Part shown: piece by piece, positions 34,870 to 44,538 of the stretch
Position numbering within the stretch: the first letter of the stretch is position 1
How the letters are laid out: each line of letters begins with the position of its first letter
From: JANXSF01 sp043745195
GTDB taxonomy: Bacteria > Acidobacteriota > Terriglobia > Bryobacterales > Bryobacteraceae
Reading direction: 5' to 3'
Length of the DNA stretch: 64,000 nt
Assembly (NCBI GenBank): GCA_043745195.1
Contig: JAYTTF010000188.1
Coordinates: 57,863-121,862 of the forward strand
Notes under the pieces: generated by a model
Seen by the model: the letters and a program-made list of their open reading frames with translations, nothing else
Database searches by the model: none
Told to the model about the DNA's origin: nothing
Made by a program: the position numbers and the translations under genes

Positions 34870-36075
34870 CTATTTTGCTGTGACGCGCATCGAAATACGG
34901 CGATTCTTCTGCCGTCCTTCTTCAGTAGCATTATCAGCAATCGGGTTGCCTTCGCCATAACCTTCTGAAGTTAACCGGTCGGCAGCCACACCCAGTTTCG
35001 CCAGTTCCGCGGCCACGTTTTTGGCCCGCTCTTCAGACAGCTTTTGATTCGCTGCCTTGTCGCCGGTGTTGTCGGTATATCCGCCCACCTTCGCTTTTAC
35101 ATTTGGGAAAGCCTTGAAGATGTTTGCTATATCGTCCAACTGTGCTTGCGATGCTGCCTGCAATGTTGCCTTGCCCGTATCAAACAACAAACGATCAAAA
35201 TCAAACCAGGTTGTTTTATCAACCGGCTTGGCAGCGTCCTCAATGAAATCCAATAGTTTGTTTTCCACACCTAAACGAGGGATGTTCAATTCAATGCCAT
35301 TTGGCAATTTCCGTTTAAAGAACTCACCGAGTGCCGCCCACATATTCCTGGCCGCATCGCCAACCGCGCTTGTAGCCGTTGTAGTTGCTACTTCTGCTGT
35401 CTTCGCAACTTCTTTCACTGCCGGTGCGCTCTGGTTCAGGAACCAAAACAATCCACCAAGCAATGCCAGACCAAGCAAAGCAGGAACCAACCACTTCATC
35501 CCGGAAGCTGCTTCGTCAGCTACGACTGTTGCTGCGGGCATGGAAGGAAGGCTACCCAAAAGGCCACTTACACCAGCCGGCAGGAAACCTTTCAAGGAAG
35601 GACCTTCAGCCTTCAACATATTTCCCAACGAGGCTGCATTCAAATTTCCATCACCTATTTTCTGGTTTAGAAGACCCATCACCATTGGAGCGGCCATGCT
35701 TAGAATGCTGGTTGCTGAACTGGACTTCAATCCGGAAGCTGCACTGATTGCACTGGCAATACCAGATTGTTGTCCACCAAGAACCTGGGAAAGGAATTTC
35801 ATGCCCATGTCCGTGACCGATGAACTTGCGCTTCCCGATGCCAAAGATCCAAGGCTGGAAAGTAGGCCGGAACTTCCAGAACCCGTCACCATGCCGAAAA
35901 TTGTCTTTAGAAAGTCACCATCCCCAGCCTTACCGGCCAGAGATCCCAGAATACTTGCTGCGCCACCTGTCAAACCTTTCGTAACCGCACTTTCCGATTC
36001 ACCCAGACGCGAGGACAATGCCCCTACGATTTGCGGGGTTGCCATGCTGATCAAACTTTCGATCATTGAACTCAT
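34870..36075 (-). CDS. DUF937 - OmpA-family peptidoglycan-binding membrane protein
   Basis: 401 residues from ATG 36075 behind GAGGAGAG. Residues 1-185 form a DUF937-like helical domain rich in Gly, Ser and Ala (MIESLISMATPQIVGALSSR). A single membrane helix is at about 195-215 (WLVPALLGLALLGGLFWFLN). A middle section follows, then an OmpA-C domain from about 290 (WFDFDRLLFDTGKATLQ, GYTDNTGDKAANQKLSEERA, LTSEGYGEGNPIADN, GRQKNRRISMRV). The domain anchors membranes to peptidoglycan. The combination with DUF937 is uncommon in my knowledge. Confidence 0.9.
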   Translation of the reverse strand: MSSMIESLISMATPQIVGALSSRLGESESAVTKGLTGGAASILGSLAGKAGDGDFLKTIFGMVTGSGSSGLLSSLGSLASGSASSSVTDMGMKFLSQVLGGQQSGIASAISAASGLKSSSATSILSMAAPMVMGLLNQKIGDGNLNAASLGNMLKAEGPSLKGFLPAGVSGLLGSLPSMPAATVVADEAASGMKWLVPALLGLALLGGLFWFLNQSAPAVKEVAKTAEVATTTATSAVGDAARNMWAALGEFFKRKLPNGIELNIPRLGVENKLLDFIEDAAKPVDKTTWFDFDRLLFDTGKATLQAASQAQLDDIANIFKAFPNVKAKVGGYTDNTGDKAANQKLSEERAKNVAAELAKLGVAADRLTSEGYGEGNPIADNATEEGRQKNRRISMRVTAK

Positions 36076-36195
36076 TTGATATCTCTCCTCGATTTCTAAT
36101 CTTGCTTTGCGCTTGCGGCAGGGGGAAGGCACACCGCCAGTGCGCTATACAGTTTTGCACGTTTCGCGCCAAACGTCATCGGCTATTTCATATCT

Positions 36196-37182
36196 TTATT
36201 CAACAATCTCCGCACGCCAACTTAACCGCGGCCCCAGCACTGTTAGTAATTGCCGGATAAGTGGCCACTTTTGAATGACGTTGATTGTGGATAACAATTT
36301 GGCTAACTTGGGCTTATGTGGCGCGCTTAGTAGTGCAGGGCCAACTGAAATAGAAGTGTAACCTGCGGCGCGTAAATAGTTCCTCAATTCACCAGATCCA
36401 AACAAATTTACCTGGTAGCGGTGCAGATCGTTTCTCCGCCAAGCTACATAGCTGGCTTGCTGCAATCTTGGAAGCCATCCAACACACCACAATCCAACTT
36501 GCGGGTCGGGCATGGGAGCGTAACGATTGTTGGTGTATCCGATCAGTTCCCCTTGTGGCCGAAGGATTCGTCGGCATTCGCGCAGCATTGCCTCAGCATC
36601 ACGGACGTGCTCAATAACATCAACCGCTGTAACAGCGACAAATTGATTGTTGGCGAAGGGGAGAGCTTCTGCATTTGCGCAAATCAACTGGGCGGAAACA
36701 CCCAATTCACGCAAGCGCAGTTGGCCGATTACTAACCAGCGGAATGCGCAATCCACACCAACGGTAAGTTTGAATCTATCCCTTGCAGCCGCAACCATTC
36801 CACCAGTGGAACATCCAATATCCAGAAGCGAGTAACCCTTAAGTTTCGATTCGGCCAAATAATCTTGGGCTATAGCAACTTCGGCCAACGCATGAGCAGT
36901 CCAGTGAACCGCTAAGTCAGCCGGATCCTCCGGCGTGATCGAGTAATAGTAATCCAGCATCTGCGCGAATGTGCGCGATTGGCAGGCTTCCCATAAGTGC
37001 AGGCCCTTGGCGCGGTCGGCCTCCAACGCAATGTAAGGATCTGGTTGCAGCCGAAAGTCTGGAATGCCGCAAATAATAGGGAAATCCAGTAAACAAGCAG
37101 GGCAATGAAATGCCGCAGACAAATGCCGGATTTCGCCTTTGCATTGTGGACAGACTAAGGATAAGTCAGTCAGTGCGGACAC
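36196..37182 (-). CDS. SAM-dependent methyltransferase with N-terminal zinc ribbon
   Basis: 328 residues from GTG 37182, preferred because GGGAGG lies five bases upstream; the frame is open to 37200. Residues 10-45 are a Trm112-like zinc ribbon (CPQCKGE, then FHCPACLLDF). The class I methyltransferase core starts near 118 (YSLLDIGCSTGGMVAAARDR), with NAEALPFANNQFVAVTAVDV and LRECRRILRPQGELIGYTNN. It overlaps the preceding glycosyltransferase gene by 17 bases and is last in a four-gene operon, so it may methylate a lipid or glycan made by these enzymes. Confidence 0.88.
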   Translation of the reverse strand: MSALTDLSLVCPQCKGEIRHLSAAFHCPACLLDFPIICGIPDFRLQPDPYIALEADRAKGLHLWEACQSRTFAQMLDYYYSITPEDPADLAVHWTAHALAEVAIAQDYLAESKLKGYSLLDIGCSTGGMVAAARDRFKLTVGVDCAFRWLVIGQLRLRELGVSAQLICANAEALPFANNQFVAVTAVDVIEHVRDAEAMLRECRRILRPQGELIGYTNNRYAPMPDPQVGLWCVGWLPRLQQASYVAWRRNDLHRYQVNLFGSGELRNYLRAAGYTSISVGPALLSAPHKPKLAKLLSTINVIQKWPLIRQLLTVLGPRLSWRAEIVE

Positions 37183-38059
37183 AACTGCCTCCCGCACCAC
37201 CTAGATAGCCGGTAACTTCACCAACACCCCAAGCAAGGAAATATACTAACAACAAAGGACAGGCAGCAGTAAAGCGCCAGCGATTTCTTGACTTGCTGAA
37301 AACTGCTCGTGCCGCTCTAACAAAAAGTAACGCAGGGATTAAGGGTGATTGCAGCAGCAACGCCGTCCGTTGCGATGCAGGAGTAGCCAGCCAACGCCGC
37401 CCTCCGTAGCATCGGCCATGCCGGAATCGAAGCGGGATGTACCCCAACATGCCTCGGTTCTGATGTTGTCGTACAGTCGCTCCTGCGCATAACCAGAAAG
37501 GCTTTTCCTTGACGATCTCATGGTTGAATTCCGCTTCCCAGAAGCCGTCAGTAAGTAAGTCAGCGCGGCGAAGCAACACATCCCGCCGGTAACAGGCGTT
37601 GTTACCAGGAAGCATCTTAGTTGATCCTTCAACCAGCGGTGGCATGAAGTTGGAATATCTTGTGAAATACTGTGCCCATCCGGCGTAAGTCTCCAAGCCT
37701 TGGTCAACACCACCACCACTTACATCCACTCCATGCTGATCCAAGGCAGTAACCAGTTTCTTCAACCAGCCATCAGGGAAAGTGCAATGATCTTCGGCAA
37801 TGACAATGTACTGCGCAGTTGTTGCATTCACGCCATTTCTGCGCAGTTGCGGAATCCCTTGCGGGCCTTCGGCCGCCAAAAGCTTCACCCCTTCCAGACT
37901 CCAGCTCCGCAGCAATTGCGCCGTGGGGTCAGTGTCCGAAACAGTAACAATAAGTTCGGCGTTCATCTGACGGCACTCGCCGATAGCCGAAGCAAGAGTA
38001 GCTTGAATGGTTGCTTCGGCTTCTCGAACAGGAATCACAACGGCAACTGTTGGCTTCAA
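37166..38059 (-). CDS. Family 2 glycosyltransferase
   Basis: 297 residues with a GT-A fold. It starts PTVAVVIPVREAEATIQATL, the nucleotide-sugar region IVIAEDHCTFPDGWLKKLVT stands where a DxD is usual (here ED-H), and FWEAEFNHEIVKEKPFWL follows. Two C-terminal hydrophobic segments (about 235-285) suggest membrane attachment. The start overlaps the stop of the upstream glycosyltransferase gene by four bases. The sugar and acceptor are unknown. Confidence 0.85.
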   Translation of the reverse strand: MKPTVAVVIPVREAEATIQATLASAIGECRQMNAELIVTVSDTDPTAQLLRSWSLEGVKLLAAEGPQGIPQLRRNGVNATTAQYIVIAEDHCTFPDGWLKKLVTALDQHGVDVSGGGVDQGLETYAGWAQYFTRYSNFMPPLVEGSTKMLPGNNACYRRDVLLRRADLLTDGFWEAEFNHEIVKEKPFWLCAGATVRQHQNRGMLGYIPLRFRHGRCYGGRRWLATPASQRTALLLQSPLIPALLFVRAARAVFSKSRNRWRFTAACPLLLVYFLAWGVGEVTGYLGGAGGSCVRTD

Positions 38060-38931
38060 AAGATTCGTGGCTCCCCGGCATTGCCTGTTGCATAGCCCAC
38101 CGCTTCACCCAACGCCCAAGCGGAGTTCAGAGTCAATAGCCAACCCAGAGTTGCGGCAGATAATAGCCTTTTGTTCTTTCTTTGAGCCGTGCGCCACGTC
38201 AATAAGCAAGGCAGTAATAGAGCTATCAGCGCGTAACCAAGGTTCCTTTGTCCAAATCGGTTGGCAGCATATCCACGGCCATAGAAAAATCGTTGCTGCA
38301 AGGCGACCCATGGCGTCATCGTGTTTTCAAACTCAATGACAGCTTGGCTCATCCACAATGTTTTCCCTTGTTGCTTCCATCGTAAGTGCAGCAGAGTCTC
38401 CCATTTGCCATCGGAAAGTAAGTCGTGTTCTTTTATGAGGGCAACTCGCTTGTAAGATAAATTGGCCCCAGCCAATTCACTCGTAACACCTTCGGCCATG
38501 GGAGCAGTGTAAGCTCCGTATTCGCAAAGATAGAGACCTCGTTCAAAAGCGGACGATGGTTCGGCTAAAGCAACTGGGCCGCCGACGGCTGGACATTCCG
38601 GATGTGCCGCATGAGCCTCAACAATTCGCCGAGCCCAATCCGGTTGCGGAATAGTGCGGGCTTCCACTGCACCCACTAAGTCAGTTTGCACATGTTCAAG
38701 CGCAGCCCAGCGCATTGCAGGAACAAACAGCGGCCTGTCCCAATGGAGGAATGTAACAAGCGGGAAGCGGGATTGAAGTGCGTCACCCGGATTTACCGGC
38801 GAACAATCAGCCACCAAAATTTGACTTACTTCCGCCTGCGCACAAAGAGAGGCTAAACACTTTTCCAAAACCACCGGCGATTGATAGCTGGTGACGATCA
38901 CTGTTAATGGAGCATCAGCTCTTTTCATCAT
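38056..38931 (-). CDS. Family 2 glycosyltransferase
   Basis: 291 residues. The GT-A start APLTVIVTSYQSPVVLEKCL is followed by a domain with VGAVEARTIPQPDWARRIVE in the DxD position (VEAR, so not a standard DxD) and ELAGANLSYKRVALIKEHDL. The C-terminal 80 residues are hydrophobic (LGYALIALLLPCLLTW). It overlaps both neighbours (17 and 4 bases). It is similar in plan to the following glycosyltransferase, and the two may be old duplicates acting in series. Confidence 0.83.
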   Translation of the reverse strand: MMKRADAPLTVIVTSYQSPVVLEKCLASLCAQAEVSQILVADCSPVNPGDALQSRFPLVTFLHWDRPLFVPAMRWAALEHVQTDLVGAVEARTIPQPDWARRIVEAHAAHPECPAVGGPVALAEPSSAFERGLYLCEYGAYTAPMAEGVTSELAGANLSYKRVALIKEHDLLSDGKWETLLHLRWKQQGKTLWMSQAVIEFENTMTPWVALQQRFFYGRGYAANRFGQRNLGYALIALLLPCLLTWRTAQRKNKRLLSAATLGWLLTLNSAWALGEAVGYATGNAGEPRIF

Positions 38932-40381
38932 TCAATTGGGCAGCTGTACGGCTTGTGTGGGCAGGTCGAAACGAATGGCGCAATAATCCGATACCGAAGG
39001 AAATTCCATTATAGAAGTGATACAGCAGATGGAAGGGCACAGCTGCCAGTGCAAACCAGCGGCCCCGCTTGGCAGCAAGAAATACATAAAACTGGCTATT
39101 CACGGCAATCAAAATAATAGTCCCCAATAAAGAAATTAAGAATAGTGGCTGCAGCCCTAAGGAAGCAACCGAGTGTGCCTTGCCCATTGCGCACGCCAAA
39201 GTGAATGGCATGGAACAAGGGCAAGCATGCATAAATGTTAGGGCCGATAGCGAGGCAAGAACGCCGTAAAATCCATAAACTAGCATTAGACTTCGCCTGC
39301 GGGTGCTCGGTTCTCCCTCATACCGATGTCCAAGAGCGAGTATGGAATAACCAAGTACCAGTGGCGGAACTAGCGACAACATATGGTGCTGATAAGCCAT
39401 TAGGAGCAATGCTGCCATGGCCAAACTCATGGTCACAATAACCGGCTTTGAACGCTGCTGCGAACCTTCCAGCCAATAGCGCGAAAGTAGAAAAAAGATC
39501 AGCGCGAATAACGGCGTAAGGAAATAGCCTTTGTAGTAAATTGCCGCCGCCAAGGCTCCGCCCAACAAAAGATAAACCAGTGCCACACTTACCCGCTGAC
39601 TCAGTTGCAGGTTTAGATCATTTGGCATGTTGCGGTCGCGCAGAATCAATTCAGTCCATGGAATTCCTCGATCCAGAACGTCGGTCTTCAGAAGATTCCA
39701 GAAAGTCCACTTCTTTAAATGCTTCACTTGCAGCTTACGGTCCAGCACCATCTTCCGTCCGGCACTGCTCAAACGGTAACCCAGTTCAATATCTTCAATC
39801 GCCGGGCGGCCGTAGGATTCATCGAAGCCACTGTGTTCCAGGAACACTGATCGGCGCATGGCACCGCAACCGCTCCAAAAGGTGCAAGCCTGTTCCCGTG
39901 CCTGCTGATGGACAAAAGAATGCATCAGGTTTTTGTACTGTGAAAGAAAGTCGGATGAACCTGGGGAATCGTCGTAAGAACCAATGAGTGCTGCCAACTC
40001 TGCATCCTCTTCAAAGGCGGTTTGCACAATGCCAACAGTATCGGGATAAACGCATACGTCAGCGTCAATGAAAAACACAACATCGGCGTTGGTTGCTTTG
40101 GTACCCAGGTTGCGCGCAGTTGCTGGTCCGTGGTTGCCGCCAGTCGGAACTACGCGCGCACCAAACTCGATGGCAGTTAGAGCAGAGGAATCAGTTGACC
40201 CATCGTCAACAACAATCAACTCCCAGCTTTGTGCACGAGTTTGCGCAAGGCTTTGCAGACATTGGCGCAACATAGCTCCACCGTTATACACGGGAATGAT
40301 GACCGCCACAGTAATTGGCACGAAACTCAATCTTACGATATTTTCGCTTCTTTGTTGCACGTTAGCTGATTCATGAAGCAT
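38915..40381 (-). CDS. Family 2 glycosyltransferase with multi-spanning C-terminus
   Basis: Up to 488 residues. The GT-A domain (about 20-260) has VIIPVYNGGAMLRQCLQSL, VVDDGSTDSSALTA, the DxD motif FIDADVCVYPD and FDESYGRPAIEDIELGYRL. About seven hydrophobic segments follow to residue 475. The start is uncertain: ATG 40381 leaves 21 bp to the divergent nadE, while a GTG at 40321 begins at PITVAVIIPVYNGG and leaves room for promoters. First gene of the operon that includes two more glycosyltransferases and the methyltransferase. Confidence 0.85.
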   Translation of the reverse strand: MLHESANVQQRSENIVRLSFVPITVAVIIPVYNGGAMLRQCLQSLAQTRAQSWELIVVDDGSTDSSALTAIEFGARVVPTGGNHGPATARNLGTKATNADVVFFIDADVCVYPDTVGIVQTAFEEDAELAALIGSYDDSPGSSDFLSQYKNLMHSFVHQQAREQACTFWSGCGAMRRSVFLEHSGFDESYGRPAIEDIELGYRLSSAGRKMVLDRKLQVKHLKKWTFWNLLKTDVLDRGIPWTELILRDRNMPNDLNLQLSQRVSVALVYLLLGGALAAAIYYKGYFLTPLFALIFFLLSRYWLEGSQQRSKPVIVTMSLAMAALLLMAYQHHMLSLVPPLVLGYSILALGHRYEGEPSTRRRSLMLVYGFYGVLASLSALTFMHACPCSMPFTLACAMGKAHSVASLGLQPLFLISLLGTIILIAVNSQFYVFLAAKRGRWFALAAVPFHLLYHFYNGISFGIGLLRHSFRPAHTSRTAAQLNDEKS

Positions 40382-40402
40382 GTCCCCGGTACAATGGAAT
40401 GA

Positions 40403-42046
40403 ATGCGTATCGCTCTAGGGCAGATCAACACAACCATCGGTGATCTGGCAGGCAATGTAGATAAGATGGTTGCCATGGTTCGCCAAGCCGCTGGGCTGGG
40501 AGCGGATTTGGTTGTCTTCCCCGAACTATGCATCACCGGCTACCCGCCGCAGGATCTGATTGAACGGCCTGGTTTTGTTGCTCGTTCAATGGCGGCAGTG
40601 GATCGCCTGATTGCAGAAACCGCAAGCTTGTCTCCAGCATTGATTGCCGGAAGCATTGAACCTTCTGAAGACGGTAGGCGCGTTCGCAACCTTGCCATTG
40701 TCGCCCAAAGAGGGCAAGTTTTAGTCAAGCAACAAAAAATGTTGCTGCCCACGTATGACGTATTCGATGAGCAGCGTTATTTCGTTCCTTCGGAAAAAGA
40801 AAAGTTGGTCTACATTGGCCGGGTTCCTGTTGCCATCACGATTTGTGAAGATGCCTGGAACGACAAGTACTTCTGGCGTCAGCCGCAATACGATCGCGAT
40901 CCAGTCGAGGAATTAGTTCGCCAAGGTGCCAAGGTTTTAGTCAGTATCAATGCATCGCCATACAGCATGGGGAAACGTGACCAACGCCGGCAGATGTTTG
41001 AAGCACTGGCTTGCCGCCATGGAATTCCTGCTGTTTATGTGAATTCGGTAGGTGGCAATGATCAATTGGTTTTTGATGGCTCCAGTTTTGCCCTAAACGC
41101 CGAAGGCGCTGTAATCGCCTCTGCCAAGAGTTTCGAAGAAGATTGCCCACTGGTGGATCTTACAACGCAAATCGGCGACAAGAACGAAAATCTGAGCGAC
41201 GAGTGTGAAGCTGCCTATCAGGCCTTGGTGTTGGGAACGCGCGACTATGTGCGTAAGTGCGGTTTCAGCAAAGTACTCATCGGTCTTTCTGGCGGTATAG
41301 ATTCGTCCCTGGTCGCAGCGGTAGCGGTCAGCGCTCTGGGTAAGGAAAACGTAATAGGTGTTGGCATGCCCGGCCCTTATTCATCGGATCACAGCGTGAC
41401 CGATGCGCGTGACATGGCCCAACGTCTGGGGATTCGGTTTGAGCTGATCTCCGTAAATGGCCTCTATCATGAATTTATTCGCACGCTGGCTCCAGTATTC
41501 GAAGGTGCTGCCGCTGACGTCACTGAAGAGAATATTCAATCCCGCCTGCGTGGCAATACGTTAATGGCCCTATCCAATAAATGGGGCGCTCTGGTGCTTA
41601 CAACCGGGAACAAGAGCGAGATGGCTGTGGGTTATTGCACGCTCTACGGAGACATGTGTGGTGGGCTTGCGGTGATCTGCGATGTGCCGAAAACATTAGT
41701 GTATAAGTTGTGCCGGGTTGCCAACCAGATGTTGGGTCCAGTAATTCCGGAATCTGTATTCACCAAGCCACCATCGGCCGAACTTCGCGCTGATCAGAAA
41801 GATACGGATTCACTGCCCGAATACGATGTACTGGATGCAATTCTTCACGCCTACATTGAAGAAGCAAAGACGTCAGCCGAAATTGCCGAGCAGCATCACT
41901 TTCCTCTTGATCTGGTGCGTGGCATCACCTTGAAGGTTGACCGCAACGAGTATAAACGCCAACAGGCTGCCCCCGGGTTGAAAGTTACATCGAAGGCGTT
42001 CGGAATGGGCCGTCGATATCCAATTGCGCAGAGGTTTACTGAATGA
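40403..42046 (+). CDS. nadE: Glutamine-dependent NAD+ synthetase
   Basis: 547 residues in two domains. The N-terminal nitrilase-type glutaminase has the triad Glu41 (VVFPELCITGYPP), Lys112 (KQQKMLLPTYDVF) and Cys148 (ITICEDAWN). The C-terminal ATP-pyrophosphatase domain has SGGIDSS at 295-301 and later GNKSEMAVGYCTLYGDMCGG and SAELRADQKDTDSLPEY. It converts nicotinate adenine dinucleotide to NAD using glutamine. Its stop overlaps the next start as ATGA, so it heads a three-gene operon with enzymes of unrelated function. Confidence 0.96.
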   Translation: MRIALGQINTTIGDLAGNVDKMVAMVRQAAGLGADLVVFPELCITGYPPQDLIERPGFVARSMAAVDRLIAETASLSPALIAGSIEPSEDGRRVRNLAIVAQRGQVLVKQQKMLLPTYDVFDEQRYFVPSEKEKLVYIGRVPVAITICEDAWNDKYFWRQPQYDRDPVEELVRQGAKVLVSINASPYSMGKRDQRRQMFEALACRHGIPAVYVNSVGGNDQLVFDGSSFALNAEGAVIASAKSFEEDCPLVDLTTQIGDKNENLSDECEAAYQALVLGTRDYVRKCGFSKVLIGLSGGIDSSLVAAVAVSALGKENVIGVGMPGPYSSDHSVTDARDMAQRLGIRFELISVNGLYHEFIRTLAPVFEGAAADVTEENIQSRLRGNTLMALSNKWGALVLTTGNKSEMAVGYCTLYGDMCGGLAVICDVPKTLVYKLCRVANQMLGPVIPESVFTKPPSAELRADQKDTDSLPEYDVLDAILHAYIEEAKTSAEIAEQHHFPLDLVRGITLKVDRNEYKRQQAAPGLKVTSKAFGMGRRYPIAQRFTE

Positions 42047-44538
42047 CAATGAAAGCTTTGGCCGCCATGCTTTTGACATTTGCCGCAGCGGCGCTGCTGG
42101 TTTCCCAATCAGCTCCGCCCCAAGAAGTGGGACCCTTGCGCGACGGCAAATTCCTACTGAACAGCCGAGCAGTATTATCGCCGGCGGGGAAGCAGATTCC
42201 CCTTGATACACTGCCGATGAACAGCTTGTTGTCTCCCGATGGCAAGCATTTGTTGGTGCTGCACGGTGGATATAGACCGCCATCGATTCACGTGCTGAAT
42301 GCTGCAACCCTGCAATTGGAAAGCAAGATTGGTTTGCCCGATGCTTGGCTTGGGATGGCTTTTGCCCCAGGTGGCAGCTTGTTGTATGTGGGCGGCGGCT
42401 CCCGTTCCGTGATTTACGAATACCGCTTCTTTACCAATGAGGGCAAGCTGGAACTGAGTCGCACCTTCCCAGTAGTTCCTGAAAAAGATCGTAAGGCAAC
42501 CGATTTTGTGGGGGACGTGGCCCTTTCTCCAGATGGGCGGCTGATCTATATTGCCATGTTGTATCGCGACGAAATTGCCGTCATCAATCCGCAGTCTGGA
42601 ATGGTTATTGAGCATTGGCGCACTGGCAGGCGGCCTTACAAAATTCTGTTTCATCCTGACGGCAAATCCTATTTCGTCTCCGCTTGGGCAGGGGCTGCGG
42701 TATACCAGCATGAATCGGATACTGGCCGTTCCATTGGCATGATTGGTACCGGCCCACACCCTACCGACATGGTGTGGCGTGACCGTCAAGCCACGGCTGA
42801 GGCTGATGACAATGAATCCTACAAGGCTCGAATTTTCGTCACTGCGGGCAATACCAACAACGTGAATGTGCTGGGCATTAGCGGGGAGCGCACTGTTTCC
42901 AATATCGAAACCATCAACGTCGGTTTGTATCCTGTAATGCCCGCTGGTATGACTCCCAGCGCACTTGCCCTAAGCCCGGATAAAAACAAATTATTCGTAG
43001 TTTGTTCCGACGCCAATGCTGTTGCGGTGGTTGATGTGATGACGAAGAAGTCGAGGGTTGAGGGCTTTATCCCATCTGGCTGGTACCCCATTGCCGCGCG
43101 CGTGATGCCGGACAATCGACTGCTGGTTTTCAATGGCCGCGGTACACGCAGTTATCCAAATCCGCAGGGCCCCAATCCCACCAGGAAAGCGGCCCCTACG
43201 CATGAAGGAATTCGGAGTGATCAGTATGTGGGACTTCTGCAAACTGGAACCATGTCTGTTGTGGATGTGTTTAGTATGGAGCAGTTGGATCAATGGACCA
43301 GAACTGTTCGTGCCAACTCGCCCTACAATCCAGAGCAGCATCAAGTGGCCCACAGGAATCCGGCGACGCCCATTCCTCAAAATGCCAGTGAGACAGGTGG
43401 ACCCATTGAGCACGTGATTTACATCATCAAAGAGAATCGCACTTACGATCAAGTGCTGGGCGATTTAGGGATCGGCAATGGAGACCCTAGCCTGACGCTT
43501 TTCGGCGAAGAGATTTCTCCAAATCATCACAAGCTTGCTCGCGAGTTTGTTCTTCTTGACAACTTCTATGTAAATGCCGATGTCAGCGCTGACGGTCATA
43601 ACTGGTCCACTGCTGGAATTGCACCTGACTACGTGCAGCGCATGTGGCCCAACAGTTATGCCGGCCGGCGCAAGACTTACGATTACGAGGGCGGCGAACC
43701 TGCGGCCACACCGCCTGGAGGATACATTTGGAGCTCGGTGCGGTCGAAAAGGCTCACCATGCGCAATTATGGCTACATGGTGAATAACATCAAAGATGCA
43801 CCGGCCAGTGGTAAACAAGTAGCCTCGGTGCGCGATCCGCAATTGGCGGCATCAACAAACTTTGATTTCCGTGGCTTCGATTTGGAGTATCTGGACATTA
43901 ACCGCGCCAAAGCATTTCTGGCCGACTTACAAGAGATGGAGAACAGTAACACTATCCCTAGGTTCATTATTCTGCGTTTGGGCAACGATCATACAAGTGG
44001 CACTTCGCCCGGGAAATATACGCCGCAAGCTCAGATGGCCGATAACGATTATGCGCTGGGTCAAATTGTGGAAGGTGTTAGCCGAAGCAAGATGTGGGCG
44101 AAGACGGCGATCTTCGTTTTGGAAGACGACGCGCAGAACGGACCGGACCATGTTGACTCGCATCGTTCGCCTGCCTATGTGATTTCCCCATACGCCAAAC
44201 GGGCTGCTGTGGACCACACCATGTACAACACTGTGTCAATGTTGCGTACCATGGAGTTAATCCTTGGTTTGAATCCGCTGACCATGCACGACGCGGGTGC
44301 CCAGCCAATGGCCAACGCTTTTCAGTTAACACCTGATTTGAAGCCATACACGGCTGAAAAGCCGAGGATCGCAATCGATGCAAGAAATCCTGAGAATGCT
44401 CCAAAAGCGGCAGAGTCGCGCCGCATGAATTTCTCCGAAGCGGATGAGATCGACGATGACGAATTGAATGAAGTGCTATGGGTTGCCATTCGGGGCACAG
44501 AGCCGCCGGTACCTGTACGGAGCTACTTTTCCAGATAA
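42043..44538 (+). CDS. Exported YncE-like beta-propeller/phosphoesterase protein
   Basis: 831 residues, with a signal peptide ending near VSQSAPP. The N-terminal half is a WD/YncE-like propeller (LLSPDGKHLLVLHGGYRP, VALSPDGRLIYIAMLYRDE, LALSPDKNKLFVVCSDANAV). The C-terminal half is a phospholipase-C/acid-phosphatase-type phosphoesterase: IIKENRTYDQVLGD near 462, NADVSADGHNWSTAGIAPDY, LGNDHTSGTSPGKY, and FVLEDDAQNGPDHVDSHRSP near 700 with metal-binding Asp and His. Probably a periplasmic phosphatase or lipase of unknown substrate. It is coupled to nadE (four-base overlap) and to GH57 (one-base overlap). Confidence 0.9.
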   Translation: MTMKALAAMLLTFAAAALLVSQSAPPQEVGPLRDGKFLLNSRAVLSPAGKQIPLDTLPMNSLLSPDGKHLLVLHGGYRPPSIHVLNAATLQLESKIGLPDAWLGMAFAPGGSLLYVGGGSRSVIYEYRFFTNEGKLELSRTFPVVPEKDRKATDFVGDVALSPDGRLIYIAMLYRDEIAVINPQSGMVIEHWRTGRRPYKILFHPDGKSYFVSAWAGAAVYQHESDTGRSIGMIGTGPHPTDMVWRDRQATAEADDNESYKARIFVTAGNTNNVNVLGISGERTVSNIETINVGLYPVMPAGMTPSALALSPDKNKLFVVCSDANAVAVVDVMTKKSRVEGFIPSGWYPIAARVMPDNRLLVFNGRGTRSYPNPQGPNPTRKAAPTHEGIRSDQYVGLLQTGTMSVVDVFSMEQLDQWTRTVRANSPYNPEQHQVAHRNPATPIPQNASETGGPIEHVIYIIKENRTYDQVLGDLGIGNGDPSLTLFGEEISPNHHKLAREFVLLDNFYVNADVSADGHNWSTAGIAPDYVQRMWPNSYAGRRKTYDYEGGEPAATPPGGYIWSSVRSKRLTMRNYGYMVNNIKDAPASGKQVASVRDPQLAASTNFDFRGFDLEYLDINRAKAFLADLQEMENSNTIPRFIILRLGNDHTSGTSPGKYTPQAQMADNDYALGQIVEGVSRSKMWAKTAIFVLEDDAQNGPDHVDSHRSPAYVISPYAKRAAVDHTMYNTVSMLRTMELILGLNPLTMHDAGAQPMANAFQLTPDLKPYTAEKPRIAIDARNPENAPKAAESRRMNFSEADEIDDDELNEVLWVAIRGTEPPVPVRSYFSR

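Noticed and set aside
35057..36079. Long plus-strand open frame of 340 codons
   Set aside because: It lies opposite the DUF937-OmpA gene, whose biased codons keep the antisense frame open. The translation has no recognisable domain and is Ser/Pro/Arg-rich.
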